Under the pieces are notes generated by a model. The model saw only the letters and a program-made list of their open reading frames with translations, made no database searches and was not told the origin of the DNA. From assembly GCF_001887355.1 (NCBI RefSeq), contig NZ_MPIN01000031.1, positions 1 through 48,785 of the forward strand: a stretch of DNA of 48,785 nucleotides, read 5' to 3'. This document shows, piece by piece, positions 8,061-16,255 of the stretch. Within the stretch, counting starts at the first letter, position 1. The number at the start of each line of letters is the position of its first letter. A program made the translations under genes and the position numbers. Origin of the DNA: Cystobacter ferrugineus (GTDB taxonomy: Bacteria > Myxococcota > Myxococcia > Myxococcales > Myxococcaceae).

Positions 8061-8284
8061 TGGGGCAGACGGATTCCAAGAAGAAGCTCGGGCACTTCGA
8101 ACTGCGAGTCTCCGAAGACGATCAGGACGTGGCCTATTTGCGTCTCCCAAGTCACCCCGGTGAGACCTGCAAGATGTCGAAGTCGATCAGGCTGGCCGAA
8201 CTCATGGGTTCCTACACGGGCCCTGATGTGGTGCTCGACTTCGACCAGGATGGAGTCCTGGTCGGAATCGAGATCCTGGCGTGA
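8060..8284 (+). CDS. DUF2283-type immunity protein for the SitA-like toxin
   Basis: 74 residues. The ATG overlaps the toxin stop codon by one base. The pattern DVAYLRLP in the middle and VVLDFDQDGVLVGIEILA at the end matches the DUF2283 fold (a short beta-rich domain ending in a D-G-x-x-x-GIEIL motif). The overlap with the toxin gene and small size argue for a cognate immunity protein that protects the producer and its kin. DUF2283 proteins are known from toxin-antitoxin-like settings; the immunity role here is inferred from position. Confidence 0.7.
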   Translation: MGQTDSKKKLGHFELRVSEDDQDVAYLRLPSHPGETCKMSKSIRLAELMGSYTGPDVVLDFDQDGVLVGIEILA

Positions 8285-8344
8285 TGCTCTGCCGATGATG
8301 ACGCGCATGGTCCCGCTTTGAGCTGAGCACCCAGTGGTGGGCTT

Positions 8345-8622
8345 CTACTGGTCCGGGTTCTCACCGGCCCCGGGCGGAGGGCCGGTGTTATCGCCCTCGT
8401 GGGCTTGGGCACCCAAGAACAGGAGCACGTCCGAGGAGAGATGCCCAGGGTCTCGCACATGCGCCGCCGCGTGAGCACGCCGAGCATCATCCCGCGCTCG
8501 ACCTGTCCGTAGACGCCGGACTTCAAGCCCACCTTCTTGGCCACCTCCGCCTGCGTGAGCCCGAGCCACAGGCGAGCAGCCCGGGCCGCTTCACCCAGGA
8601 GGCGTTGCAGCTTCTCGTCCAT
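8345..8622 (-). pseudogene. XRE-family HTH regulator broken by a frameshift
   Basis: The frame from 8622 encodes an XRE helix-turn-helix (RLGLTQ-like: LGLTQAEVAKKVGLKSGVYG, then VERG) up to MCETLGIS. There the expected continuation (SDVLLFLGAQAHEGDNTG, ending at a stop at 8345) is in another frame. The switch lies near 8438, where the sequence has two bases more, or one fewer, than needed. Read straight on, the frame becomes Arg/Ser/Pro-rich and runs into the immunity gene. Either the gene is inactive or the assembly has an indel. It is convergent with the toxin-immunity pair. Confidence 0.6.
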
Positions 8623-8664
8623 GCGGTGCGTCTACCGTAACGGGAAGGAGACCGCGACAAACCG

Positions 8665-9165
8665 TTATCGACGTATTTCTGCGGCTCCCTGACCTTCAAC
8701 GTCCCGGCGCAGCGCCTCGCGCGCGGCTACTGCAAGCTCGTCCGCGCGAGCGTTCTCCGGGTGGTTGGCGTGACCACGCACCCATTGCCACTCGATTTCA
8801 TGTATCGCTGACAGTTGGTCGAGTTCACGCCAGAGGTCCGCGTTCTGGACCGGGCTGCGCGCCGCCGTTCTCCAGCCCTTCGCCTTCCAGTTCTCCAACC
8901 AGCCCTCCTGGAAGGCCTTGCTGACATACGTCGAATCAGTGGTCAGTCGTACACGACTGGGAACCTTTAGTGCCTGTAGCCCCTTGATCGCGGCGGTGAG
9001 CTCCATCCGGTTGTTCGTCGTGTTCTGCTCCGCCCCCGTGATCTCTTTCGTGTGCCGGTTGTGCTGGGGCGAGACGAGGATCGCAGCCCAACCGCCCCAT
9101 CCGGGATTCGGGGAGCAAGCCCCGTCCGTGTAGATTTCAACATATGGGCGCGTCTGCACTGTCAC
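8665..9165 (-). CDS. rnhA: ribonuclease HI
   Basis: 166 residues from a GTG start; a second GTG six bases on is a possible start. All RNase HI signature residues are present: D14 in YTDGACS, E55 in NRMELTAA, D77 in TTDSTYV, H132 in [10 protein letters not shown] and D142 in RADELA. The protein cleaves RNA in RNA-DNA hybrids. The basic handle region ([11 protein letters not shown]) is present as in E. coli. It starts 16 bases after the stop of the TIR gene, so the two are probably one operon inside the island. A chromosomal RNase H would be expected elsewhere, so this is an accessory copy. Confidence 0.93.
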   Translation of the reverse strand: MTVQTRPYVEIYTDGACSPNPGWGGWAAILVSPQHNRHTKEITGAEQNTTNNRMELTAAIKGLQALKVPSRVRLTTDSTYVSKAFQEGWLENWKAKGWRTAARSPVQNADLWRELDQLSAIHEIEWQWVRGHANHPENARADELAVAAREALRRDVEGQGAAEIRR

Positions 9166-9181
9166 CTCTTCAGTTCTGAGG

Positions 9182-9928
9182 TCAGGAGGATGCGGCCGTG
9201 ATGTTCTCCGGCTTCAGCTTGAAACCAGCATCGATCAGCCGCTGAGTAAGCTTGGGGACGGTCTCGCGGACGTGGTCGTTGAAACCTACGTAGAGGATAC
9301 CCCCGGCGTCTGACGGGATTTCCAGGTGCCCCTTCTTCAGGATAGCGACCTTGGGCCGCCCCAAGCGAGAGAGCAGCATTCCCATTTCGAGCACCACGTT
9401 CTGACGGGCTCGCGGCAGCTCGTCTTTCGGGTCGGTCTTTTTCGACCGCCCCACATCGTCGGGGGTGAGCAAGACGATGCCGAACTGCGGTCCATCCTCT
9501 GAATGAATCTCCGCCTCCAGGGCCTCAATGATCGTCAGGCCCTTGCCGGAGGTGTTCTGAAGGACGAACGGGTCGAGTCCCAGGCGGCGTAGGACAAGTT
9601 CGAGCTGATCCCTGGCGGTCTCATCATGGCCGTGGACGACGAATACCTTCGACTTCTTCGGATCGGCGGGAAGCTCGGTTCTAGGCAGAGCAGGCGTGGA
9701 ATCTGAGCCCGCAACGCCAGCGCTGGATAGCACCTTCGTCAGCTTGGTCGCGTCTGCCGCATCGCCCTGAACCAGCAGCGTCTTCTTCTTGCTGCTCGGC
9801 CACCAGTTGACGACAGCGCCGTTCTCGCTACGGAAGACGCACTTGTCTCCCTCTTCGCTCCAAGCCCCCTTGATGCCAGCGCCCTTGATGATCCCGACCA
9901 AATCGTCCTTCGAGCCAGCGAACTGCAC
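9182..9928 (-). CDS. TIR-like (CAP12/Pycsar-type, PF10137) nucleotide-binding protein
   Basis: 248 residues from a GTG. Residues 93-235 are a TIR-like domain of the predicted nucleotide-binding type: [17 protein letters not shown] at 94-110, [10 protein letters not shown] at 151-160 and [19 protein letters not shown] at 173-191, with E181 the likely NADase glutamate. Related domains are effectors in CBASS and Pycsar defence and destroy NAD. The N-terminal 70 residues form a separate small domain ([20 protein letters not shown], then TLLVQGD). This pattern is reminiscent of the TBP-like nucleic-acid-binding domain of RNase HIII, which is inference. No cyclase gene is adjacent. It is followed closely by rnhA. 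Confidence 0.8.
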   Translation of the reverse strand: MQFAGSKDDLVGIIKGAGIKGAWSEEGDKCVFRSENGAVVNWWPSSKKKTLLVQGDAADATKLTKVLSSAGVAGSDSTPALPRTELPADPKKSKVFVVHGHDETARDQLELVLRRLGLDPFVLQNTSGKGLTIIEALEAEIHSEDGPQFGIVLLTPDDVGRSKKTDPKDELPRARQNVVLEMGMLLSRLGRPKVAILKKGHLEIPSDAGGILYVGFNDHVRETVPKLTQRLIDAGFKLKPENITAASS

Positions 9929-10039
9929 CGATTCTCCCTTCGCCTCGGAGTGACGGATGCCACCCCATGGGCCGGAAGAACACGCCCAGACCGTCTGTCT
10001 ATTCCTCCCGACCTGCAGTGCCGTTTCCTACGAGCCCCG

Positions 10040-11092
10040 TCAGCGCAGGGTGGGCACCTTCGTCGGGACGGCGTGCGTCGCGTAGAAGCGCCGTGTGGTG
10101 CTCGGACTCTTGTGGTTGAGGAAGGCCGCCACCGAAGCCGGGTCCGCGCCCTTCTCGATGGCCCAGGTGGCGACGGAGTGCCGGAACCGTCCCGGGGTGA
10201 AGGGCGGGATGATCGCCGCGTTGCAGGCTCCCTTGATGGCCAAGCCGTACTTCTCGAAGCTGAACGAGCCCCGCTCCAGCAGCCGCTTCCCGGCCTCCAG
10301 CACCTCGGCGGACACGGCGGTGCGCAAGGGCTCGCCGCTCTTGCTCTGGGGACACACCAGCACGCCCGCGATCTCCTCGGCCTCGCCCCGGTACGGCTCC
10401 ACGCTGCCCATCCTGGCGAAGCGCACCAGCTCCGAGACGTGCCATCCGGTGCCCGCCTGCACATCCATCCCGTCACGCCAGTGAGGCGCAAGGTGCTCGC
10501 GGGCGAGGAGATAGTGCTCCCGGGGAATCGCCTTGTTCCGCTTCCACTGTTCGGGCTTAGCCTGGGGCACGGTGAGCCGCCCGAAGGTCGGATCCTCGGC
10601 TACCGAGAGGACGTGCTTCACCTTGCGCAACCAGGAGTAGACGCGCTTGAGGACCGCGATCCGATGCCCCCGGGCCTTCGCTCCCTCCAAGGCGGGGAGG
10701 ATGTCATCGAGGAGTGTGGCCTTCCGCAGGTCGCGGCCCTTGAGTTGGTCGGCCCACCACGCGAGGTAGCCCTGCTGCTTCTTCACCCAGGTGGGGCTGT
10801 TCTTGTCCACGTCGCGCGAGTAGGCGAGGAATTCCCCAGCGAGCGGCGCGTCGAGGTAGATGGGCGCCTCGTGCGCCGAGCCCGCCGGGTTGTAGTGCTC
10901 CGGGTCGGCCTCGAACCGCTTGAGCTGCTCCATGGCTGCCCGGAGCGTGGTCGCCCGTGTGCTGACCTTGTAGCTCCGCCCGTTGATCATCCGGCGGATG
11001 ACGTAGACCTTGCGGCCCTTCGAGTCGTGGCGGATGAACCCGCCTTCCCACGTCTCCGCGTAGCCCTGGCTCTTGCCCGTGCTCTCGCCCAT
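10040..11092 (-). CDS. tyrosine recombinase (island integrase)
   Basis: 350 residues from ATG 11092; the frame stays open upstream but would run into the tRNA. The C-terminal half is a phage-integrase domain: GTGWHVSELVRF (214-225), K251 in PQSKSGEP, GRFRHSVATWA (301-311), FLNHKSPSTTRRFYATH (324-340). K251, R304, H327 and the nucleophile Y337 are present. The first Arg of the usual TGLRxSEL motif is His218, and the His of HxLRH is Gly301. The N-terminal part (1-170) holds the arm-type and core-binding regions. Orientation and position beside the tRNA-Asn 3' end are classic for a tRNA-targeting integrase. Confidence 0.88.
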   Translation of the reverse strand: MGESTGKSQGYAETWEGGFIRHDSKGRKVYVIRRMINGRSYKVSTRATTLRAAMEQLKRFEADPEHYNPAGSAHEAPIYLDAPLAGEFLAYSRDVDKNSPTWVKKQQGYLAWWADQLKGRDLRKATLLDDILPALEGAKARGHRIAVLKRVYSWLRKVKHVLSVAEDPTFGRLTVPQAKPEQWKRNKAIPREHYLLAREHLAPHWRDGMDVQAGTGWHVSELVRFARMGSVEPYRGEAEEIAGVLVCPQSKSGEPLRTAVSAEVLEAGKRLLERGSFSFEKYGLAIKGACNAAIIPPFTPGRFRHSVATWAIEKGADPASVAAFLNHKSPSTTRRFYATHAVPTKVPTLR

Positions 11093-11167
11093 ACGCCCGC
11101 GCCCTCCATTGGGGAGAACGTCCGGGGGGTTGCCCGTATTTTGCCCACGAGCAGGAGAGGGCAAATG

Positions 11168-11198
11168 AAAAGGGCCTTGAACTTTCGTCCAAGGCCCC
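11168..11198 (-). terminator. intrinsic terminator after tRNA-Asn
   Basis: On the minus strand GGGCCTTG (11197-11190) pairs with CAAGGCCC (11179-11172), loop of ten bases, followed by TTTT. It lies about 20 bases after the tRNA 3' end and ahead of the integrase gene, so it separates the two transcripts. Confidence 0.75.
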
Positions 11199-11218
11199 GA
11201 AATTACTTGTAAATCTTG

Positions 11219-11291
11219 CTCCCCGACGTGGACTCGAACCACGGACCTAGTGATTAACAGTCACCCGCTCTACCGGCTGAGCTATCGGGGA
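11219..11291 (-). tRNA. tRNA-Asn (anticodon GUU)
   Basis: A 73-base cloverleaf: acceptor TCCCCGA paired with TCGGGGA, discriminator G, D arm GCTCAGCCGGTAGAGC, anticodon loop CTGTTAA, T arm with GGTTCGAGTCC. CCA is not encoded. The 3' half adjoins the integrase gene, so it is the probable attachment site of the island. Confidence 0.95.
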
Positions 11292-11414
11292 ATATGTCCG
11301 CTGCGTGGTGGCCCGGGTGGGCCGCCGCGACAACGAGGTGCTTTCTAGAGAAGGGAGTCTCTCCTGTCAACAACCTGTTTCGACCCACTCGCACGACTTC
11401 GCTCGATTCCCTGG

Positions 11415-12635
11415 TTGGCCCTCGAAGGACTCGCCCCCCTGGTCACCGGTTCCCTCTCCCAGGTCTTCTCGGGCCAGCCCGTGGAACGCGTCCTCGACCG
11501 CACCCTCCGCGCCCATCGCCACCTCTCGCGCGACCAGCGCCAGGTCCTCGCCGAGGCCCTCTTCAATGTCTCCCTGTGGCGGCGCCGGCTCGGTTTCCAC
11601 CTCGGTATCCCGGACGCCCCCGGGTCCTCCCTCCTCTATGCCTTCTTGCACCTGCTCGCGGGCCTTCCGTCCGACGTGGCCGCGCGGCTCGCCGAGGTTG
11701 GCACGCCGCCCCCACCCCTCGTCCTGGACGCGCCTCCATCCCTTGCCCTGCGTTGCTCGCTCCCCGACTGGCTCGCCGACCACTTCGCCCGGGAGTGGGG
11801 CCCCGCGGCCGAGGACTTCTGCTCCCATCTCAATGTCCCCGGTCCCATCACCCTCCGGGTCAACCGCCTGCGCACCGACCGCGACTCCCTCCAGGCCCGG
11901 CTGCGCGCCGAGGGCGTCGAGACCCGGCCCGGTCTCCTCAGCCCCCTGGCGCTCCATGTCGTCGGCCCCCGGCCCAACCTCTATGGGCTCGCCTCCCTGC
12001 GCGAGGGCCTCTTCGAGGTGCAAGACGAGGGCAGTCAGCTCCTGGGGCTGCTCGTCGAGCCCCGCCCCGGGGAGACCGTGCTCGATCTGTGCGCGGGGGC
12101 GGGGGGCAAGACGCTCCAGCTCGGCGCCGCCATGGAGAACCAGGGCCGACTGCTGGCGTATGACCCGGATGCCGGGCGGCTCGACCGCCTCCTGCAGCGC
12201 TGTGCCCGGGCGGGTGTCTCGAATGTCCACGTGCTGCGCGCTCCCCCCGAAGGACTGCTCATGGACCGGGTGCTGGTGGATGCCCCGTGCTCGGAGCTGG
12301 GCCCCCTGCGGCGTGGACCGGATCTGCGCTTCCGTCTCGCTCCCTCCTCCCTGTCCGAGCTGCCCCGGGTCCAGCGGGAGATCCTCGACCGGGCCCGCCC
12401 GCTCGTGCGCCCGGGAGGCCGCCTCGTCTACGCGACCTGTACCGTCAACCGCGCGGAGAACGAGGAACTGGTGCTCGGGTTCCTGCGGGATGCCCCCGAG
12501 TTCCGGCTCGTGCCGGCGGAGGGGTCCGGCGCGCTGCCCGGCTCGTGCGCCCGGGACGGCTTCTGGGTCTGCGCGCCACACCTGCACGGCTGCGATGCCT
12601 TCTTCGCGGCCGTGCTGGAGCGGACGGAGCGGTAG
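11415..12635 (+). CDS. rsmB: rRNA (cytosine-C5-)-methyltransferase, RsmB/NOP2 family
   Basis: 406 residues counted from TTG 11415. An N-terminal NusB-like helical domain (1-95, with RVLDRTLRAHRHLSRDQR) is followed by a Rossmann methyltransferase. SAM motif DLCAGAGGKT is at 224-233. The two cysteines of the family are C292 (VDAPCSELG) and C342 (ATCTVNRAENE). It methylates 16S rRNA. The start is uncertain: a CTG at 11364 sits eight bases behind AAGGGAG and would add a plausible N-terminus (STTCFDPLARLRSIPWLALE). The PCSELGPLRRGPD motif is slightly divergent from PCSGTGxxRRxPD. It is followed after 86 bases by ldcA. Confidence 0.88.
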   Translation: MALEGLAPLVTGSLSQVFSGQPVERVLDRTLRAHRHLSRDQRQVLAEALFNVSLWRRRLGFHLGIPDAPGSSLLYAFLHLLAGLPSDVAARLAEVGTPPPPLVLDAPPSLALRCSLPDWLADHFAREWGPAAEDFCSHLNVPGPITLRVNRLRTDRDSLQARLRAEGVETRPGLLSPLALHVVGPRPNLYGLASLREGLFEVQDEGSQLLGLLVEPRPGETVLDLCAGAGGKTLQLGAAMENQGRLLAYDPDAGRLDRLLQRCARAGVSNVHVLRAPPEGLLMDRVLVDAPCSELGPLRRGPDLRFRLAPSSLSELPRVQREILDRARPLVRPGGRLVYATCTVNRAENEELVLGFLRDAPEFRLVPAEGSGALPGSCARDGFWVCAPHLHGCDAFFAAVLERTER

Positions 12636-12721
12636 GCAGGGGAGCGGGGAGGGAGGTTGTCGTCTGGACAGCCCCTGTTCGAAGCACGGGCGCATCGCGC
12701 CCCGGGTGGTATGAAGCGCCT

Positions 12722-13621
12722 GTGCGTTGGCTCAAACCCCTTCCGCTGCGTCCTCGCGACAAAGTCCAGATCGTCGCCCCCGCGGGCCCCTTCGACGTCC
12801 AGTCCTTCGAGAAGGGTCTGGAGGTGATCGGACAGCGCTACACGCCCACCTACCGGCCGGATCTCTATGACGCGTGGCGCTACCTCGCCGGGAGCGATGC
12901 CCGGCGGGCCAAGGAGCTGTCCGGGGCGCTCTCCGACACCTCGTCCCGCGCCATCTTCTGTGCCCGGGGTGGCTACGGCTCCATGCGCCTGTTGCCGTCG
13001 CTGCCCCTCAAGGACCTCGCCCCCTCCGCCCTGGTGGGCTTCTCCGACATGACGTCCCTGCACGCGGTGCTCCAGGCCGCGGGACGCGTCTCCATCCACG
13101 GGCCCGTCGTCACCCACCTCGGGGTCCAGCCTCCCTCCGTCCAGGAGTACCTCTTCCGTCTCCTCGAGTCCCCCGAGCCTCCGCCGCCCCTGCGGGGCAC
13201 GACCCTGTTCGTTCCGGGCGTCGTCGAGGGGCCACTGCTCGGGGGCAATCTCTCCGTCTTCTCGCGGCTGCTGGGCACGCCCTATCTGCCGCCGCTCGAC
13301 GGCGCCATCCTCCTGCTCGAGGACGTGGGCGAGAAGCCCTACCGGCTCGACCGGATGTGGACGCACTTGAGGCTCGCGGGCGTCTTCGAGCGCGTGCGCG
13401 GCATCGTGCTCGGCCAGTTCACCGACTGCGAGAACAAGGACGCGCCCTACAGCTCCGCGGATGTCCTGCGTTCGCTCGCCGAGGAGACGGGACTGCCGTG
13501 CGCGGCGGGCTTCCCCATCGGCCACGACACGCCCAACTATCCCGTCGCCCTGGGCACCCACGTGCGCTTGGACGCCGGCGCCGCCCTCCTCACCTTCCTC
13601 GAGGGCGCGGTCCAGGCATGA
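12722..13621 (+). CDS. ldcA: murein LD-carboxypeptidase (peptidase S66)
   Basis: 299 residues from GTG 12722. The S66 pattern is clear: VQIVAPAGPF near the start, FCARGGYGSMRLLP (79-92), Ser108 in GFSDMTSLH as the nucleophile, GGNLSVFSRLLGTP, E200 in LLLEDVGEKPYR and H268 in FPIGHDTPNYP as the Ser-Glu-His triad. It removes the terminal D-alanine from muropeptide tetrapeptides in the cytoplasm, giving the tripeptide that Mpl reuses. The stop overlaps the next start (ATGA). Together with mpl two genes on, it marks a peptidoglycan recycling operon. Confidence 0.9.
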   Translation: MRWLKPLPLRPRDKVQIVAPAGPFDVQSFEKGLEVIGQRYTPTYRPDLYDAWRYLAGSDARRAKELSGALSDTSSRAIFCARGGYGSMRLLPSLPLKDLAPSALVGFSDMTSLHAVLQAAGRVSIHGPVVTHLGVQPPSVQEYLFRLLESPEPPPPLRGTTLFVPGVVEGPLLGGNLSVFSRLLGTPYLPPLDGAILLLEDVGEKPYRLDRMWTHLRLAGVFERVRGIVLGQFTDCENKDAPYSSADVLRSLAEETGLPCAAGFPIGHDTPNYPVALGTHVRLDAGAALLTFLEGAVQA

Positions 13622-14793
13622 GCTCGCACCCCATCGCCCAGCTCCAGCAGGTGCTCGACGAGGCCGTCACGCTCGGCATCTTCCCGTCCGCCCAGGCCGT
13701 GGTGTTGCACAAGGGCGTCCAGGTCTTCGGCGGGGTGGCGGGGCCCGTCACGGGCGACACGCGCTTCGATCTGGCGTCCCTCACCAAGGTGCTCAGCACC
13801 ACGGCGCTCTTCCTGCGGCTGTGGACCGAGGGCAAGGTGGGGCCCGAGACGCCCGTGGCGCGCTTCTTCCCCGGCTCGCCCGTGGGGGATGCCGGCGCCA
13901 CCGTGGCGGACCTGCTCTACCACCGCTCGGGGCTGCCCCCCTTCGTGCCCTTCTTCGCCGAGGCGCTCACCTCCACCCCCGAGCTGTTGGACCCCGCCTG
14001 TTCCGCCGCCACGCGCGCCCGGGTCCGGGACGAGGTCCTCCAGGCCGCCGCGCGCACGCCGCTCGCGGCCCCGTGGCGCACCCGCACCGCCTACAGCGAC
14101 GTGGGCTTCATCCTCCTCGGGGAGATCCTCGCCCGGGTGGGGGGAGCGCCGCTGGACATCCTCTTCTCACGCCATGTCGCCGGGCCGCTCGGGCTCGGCG
14201 CGCGCTACCAGCGGCTCACGGACTTCCCCACCGATGGTCTCGTCGCGCCCACGGGCGCCACCCGTCCGCGCGAGCCCGCTCCCGGCCAGGAAACCATGTG
14301 GGGCGAGCTCCCGTCCCGGCCCGCCGTCCTCGGCGAGGTGGATGATGACAACGCGTGGGTGATGGACGGCGTGAGCGGCCATGCGGGCCTCTTCGGCACC
14401 GCGGTGGACGTGGCGCGTTTCGGTCAGGCCATCCTCGCCGGGTGCGCGGGGGACGCGGCGATTGCCCCCGGGCCGCTCTGGTTCCGCGCGCTGGCCACGG
14501 ATCCGCTCCTGCCGGGCAGCACGCGCTCCATGGGCTTCGACTCCCCCTCCGAGGGCCTGTCCAGCGCGGGCCACTTCATCGGCGACACGCCTCCGGGCGC
14601 GGTGGGCCACCTGGGCTTCACCGGCACCAGTCTCTGGGTGGACCTGCGCCGCTCGCTCGTGGTGGCGCTCATCACCAACCGCGTGGCGCATGGCCGCAAG
14701 GAAGTGCGCATCCGCGACTTCCGCCCCATTTTTCATGACCTCGTCGTGGATTCCCTCGGGCTCGACGACCTCACCCCGAAAGCACATGGCTGA
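13618..14793 (+). CDS. class C beta-lactamase-family serine hydrolase
   Basis: 391 residues. Motif I is S54-L-T-K57 (DLASLTKVLSTTALFL), motif II is YSDVGFILLGE, and motif III appears as HLGFTGTSLW in place of KTG. No signal peptide is visible, so the enzyme may be cytoplasmic. It lies between ldcA and mpl, overlapping the first by four bases and the second by eight. This suggests a substrate in muropeptide recycling, for example a D-amino-acid peptidase or amidase, but esterase or lactonase activity is equally possible from the fold. It is not expected to be a true antibiotic beta-lactamase. Confidence 0.85.
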   Translation: MSSHPIAQLQQVLDEAVTLGIFPSAQAVVLHKGVQVFGGVAGPVTGDTRFDLASLTKVLSTTALFLRLWTEGKVGPETPVARFFPGSPVGDAGATVADLLYHRSGLPPFVPFFAEALTSTPELLDPACSAATRARVRDEVLQAAARTPLAAPWRTRTAYSDVGFILLGEILARVGGAPLDILFSRHVAGPLGLGARYQRLTDFPTDGLVAPTGATRPREPAPGQETMWGELPSRPAVLGEVDDDNAWVMDGVSGHAGLFGTAVDVARFGQAILAGCAGDAAIAPGPLWFRALATDPLLPGSTRSMGFDSPSEGLSSAGHFIGDTPPGAVGHLGFTGTSLWVDLRRSLVVALITNRVAHGRKEVRIRDFRPIFHDLVVDSLGLDDLTPKAHG

Positions 14794-16252
14794 CGACAAC
14801 GGCAACGTCCTCGACACCCTCTCTCCCGGCGCGGTGCGCCGCATCCACCTCATCGGCGTGGCCGGCACGGGCATGGGCTCGTTCGCGGGCATGCTCAAGG
14901 CCGCGGGCTACGACGTCACCGGCAGCGACGAGAACGTCTACCCGCCCATGAGCGACATGCTGCGCGCCTGGGGCATCCAGGCGCTCACGCCCTACAAGCC
15001 GGAGAACCTCGACGTGGCCCGGCCGGACCTCGTCATCGTCGGCAACGTCATCCGCCGGGTGAACCCCGAGGCCACCGCCGTGCGCGAGCGCCGCCTGCCG
15101 CAGATGAGCTTCCCGGCCGCGCTGGGCTCGCTCTTCCTGGAGCACTCGCACTCGGTGGTGGTGGCGGGCACCCACGGCAAGACGACCACGTCCTCGCTGA
15201 TGGCCCACGTCCTGGTGGAGGCGGGGAGGGACCCGTCCTTCCTCGTGGGCGGCGTCACCCAGAACTACGCGGGCAACTACCGGGTGGGCAAGGGCGCGCA
15301 CTTCGTCGTCGAGGGCGACGAGTACGACACCGTCTACTGGGACAAGGGCTCCAAGTTCCTGCACTACCGGCCCAAGACGGCCATCCTCACGAGCGTGGAG
15401 TTCGACCACGCGGACATCTTCCGCGACCTGCCGCACTACGAGGCCACCTTCGACAAGTTCGTCCGGCTCATTCCCAAGGATGGCCGGCTGGTGGTGTGCG
15501 CCGCGTACCCCAACGCGGTGAAGCTCGCGCGGGCGTGCCCGGGTGAGGTCATCACCTATGTGGCCCGCGAGGGCGCCGAGGCCGACTACACCCCGCGCAA
15601 CGTGCGCTTCGGCGCCGAGGGCGCGCGCTTCGAGGTGGTGGAGCGGGGCAGCGTGCTGGGCACCGCTCTGGTGACGCTCTCCGGCATGCACAACGTGGAG
15701 AACACGCTGAGCGTCATCGCCGCGGCGCGGGGGCTGGGCCTGTCGTTCGAGGAGATCTGCCGGGGGCTCGCCACCTTCCAGGGCGTGAAGCGCCGGCAGG
15801 AGGTGCGCGCGGAGGTGGGCGGCATCCTCGTGGTGGACGACTTCGCGCACCACCCCACGGCGGTGCGCGAGACGATCGCCGCCATCCGCCACCGCTACCC
15901 GGAGCGCCGGTTGTGGGCCATCTTCGAGCCCCGCTCGAACACGAGCCGCCGCAACATCCACCAGGAGGACTACGCCCACGCCTTCACCGGCGCCGCGCGC
16001 GCGAGCCTCAAGGTGCCCGAGCGCCATGACAAGGTGCCCTCGGGCGAGGAGCTGGACGTGCCCCGCGTCATCGAGGCGCTCAAGGCCCAGGGCATCGCCG
16101 CCGACTCCACGGTGGACGTGCCCTCGCTCGTGGAGCGCGTGGCGCGCGAGTCCCAGCCCGGCGACGTGTTGCTCGTCATGAGCAACGGCGCCTTCGGGGG
16201 CTTCATCGACAAGCTGCTCGCCGCGCTGCGCGCCCGGATGGGGGAGGGCTAG
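14786..16252 (+). CDS. mpl: UDP-N-acetylmuramate:L-Ala-gamma-D-Glu-meso-DAP ligase
   Basis: 488 residues. The Mur ligase layout is complete: HLIGVAGTGMGSFAGMLK (21-38), GNVIRRVNPE, ATP P-loop GTHGKTTTSS (128-137), EGDEYDTVYWDKGSKF, VEFDHADIFRD and FAHHPTAVRETI, then EPRSNTSRR, which distinguishes Mpl from MurC. It joins recovered tripeptide to UDP-MurNAc, feeding it back into cell-wall synthesis. The start ATG lies inside the end of the serine hydrolase gene, so the two are translationally coupled. Confidence 0.95.
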   Translation: MADDNGNVLDTLSPGAVRRIHLIGVAGTGMGSFAGMLKAAGYDVTGSDENVYPPMSDMLRAWGIQALTPYKPENLDVARPDLVIVGNVIRRVNPEATAVRERRLPQMSFPAALGSLFLEHSHSVVVAGTHGKTTTSSLMAHVLVEAGRDPSFLVGGVTQNYAGNYRVGKGAHFVVEGDEYDTVYWDKGSKFLHYRPKTAILTSVEFDHADIFRDLPHYEATFDKFVRLIPKDGRLVVCAAYPNAVKLARACPGEVITYVAREGAEADYTPRNVRFGAEGARFEVVERGSVLGTALVTLSGMHNVENTLSVIAAARGLGLSFEEICRGLATFQGVKRRQEVRAEVGGILVVDDFAHHPTAVRETIAAIRHRYPERRLWAIFEPRSNTSRRNIHQEDYAHAFTGAARASLKVPERHDKVPSGEELDVPRVIEALKAQGIAADSTVDVPSLVERVARESQPGDVLLVMSNGAFGGFIDKLLAALRARMGEG

Positions 16253-16255
16253 ACC

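Noticed and set aside
13618-14793. Antibiotic-resistance beta-lactamase
   Set aside because: It has SxxK and YSD motifs of the broad serine-hydrolase family but no KTG and no export signal, and lies in a recycling operon.
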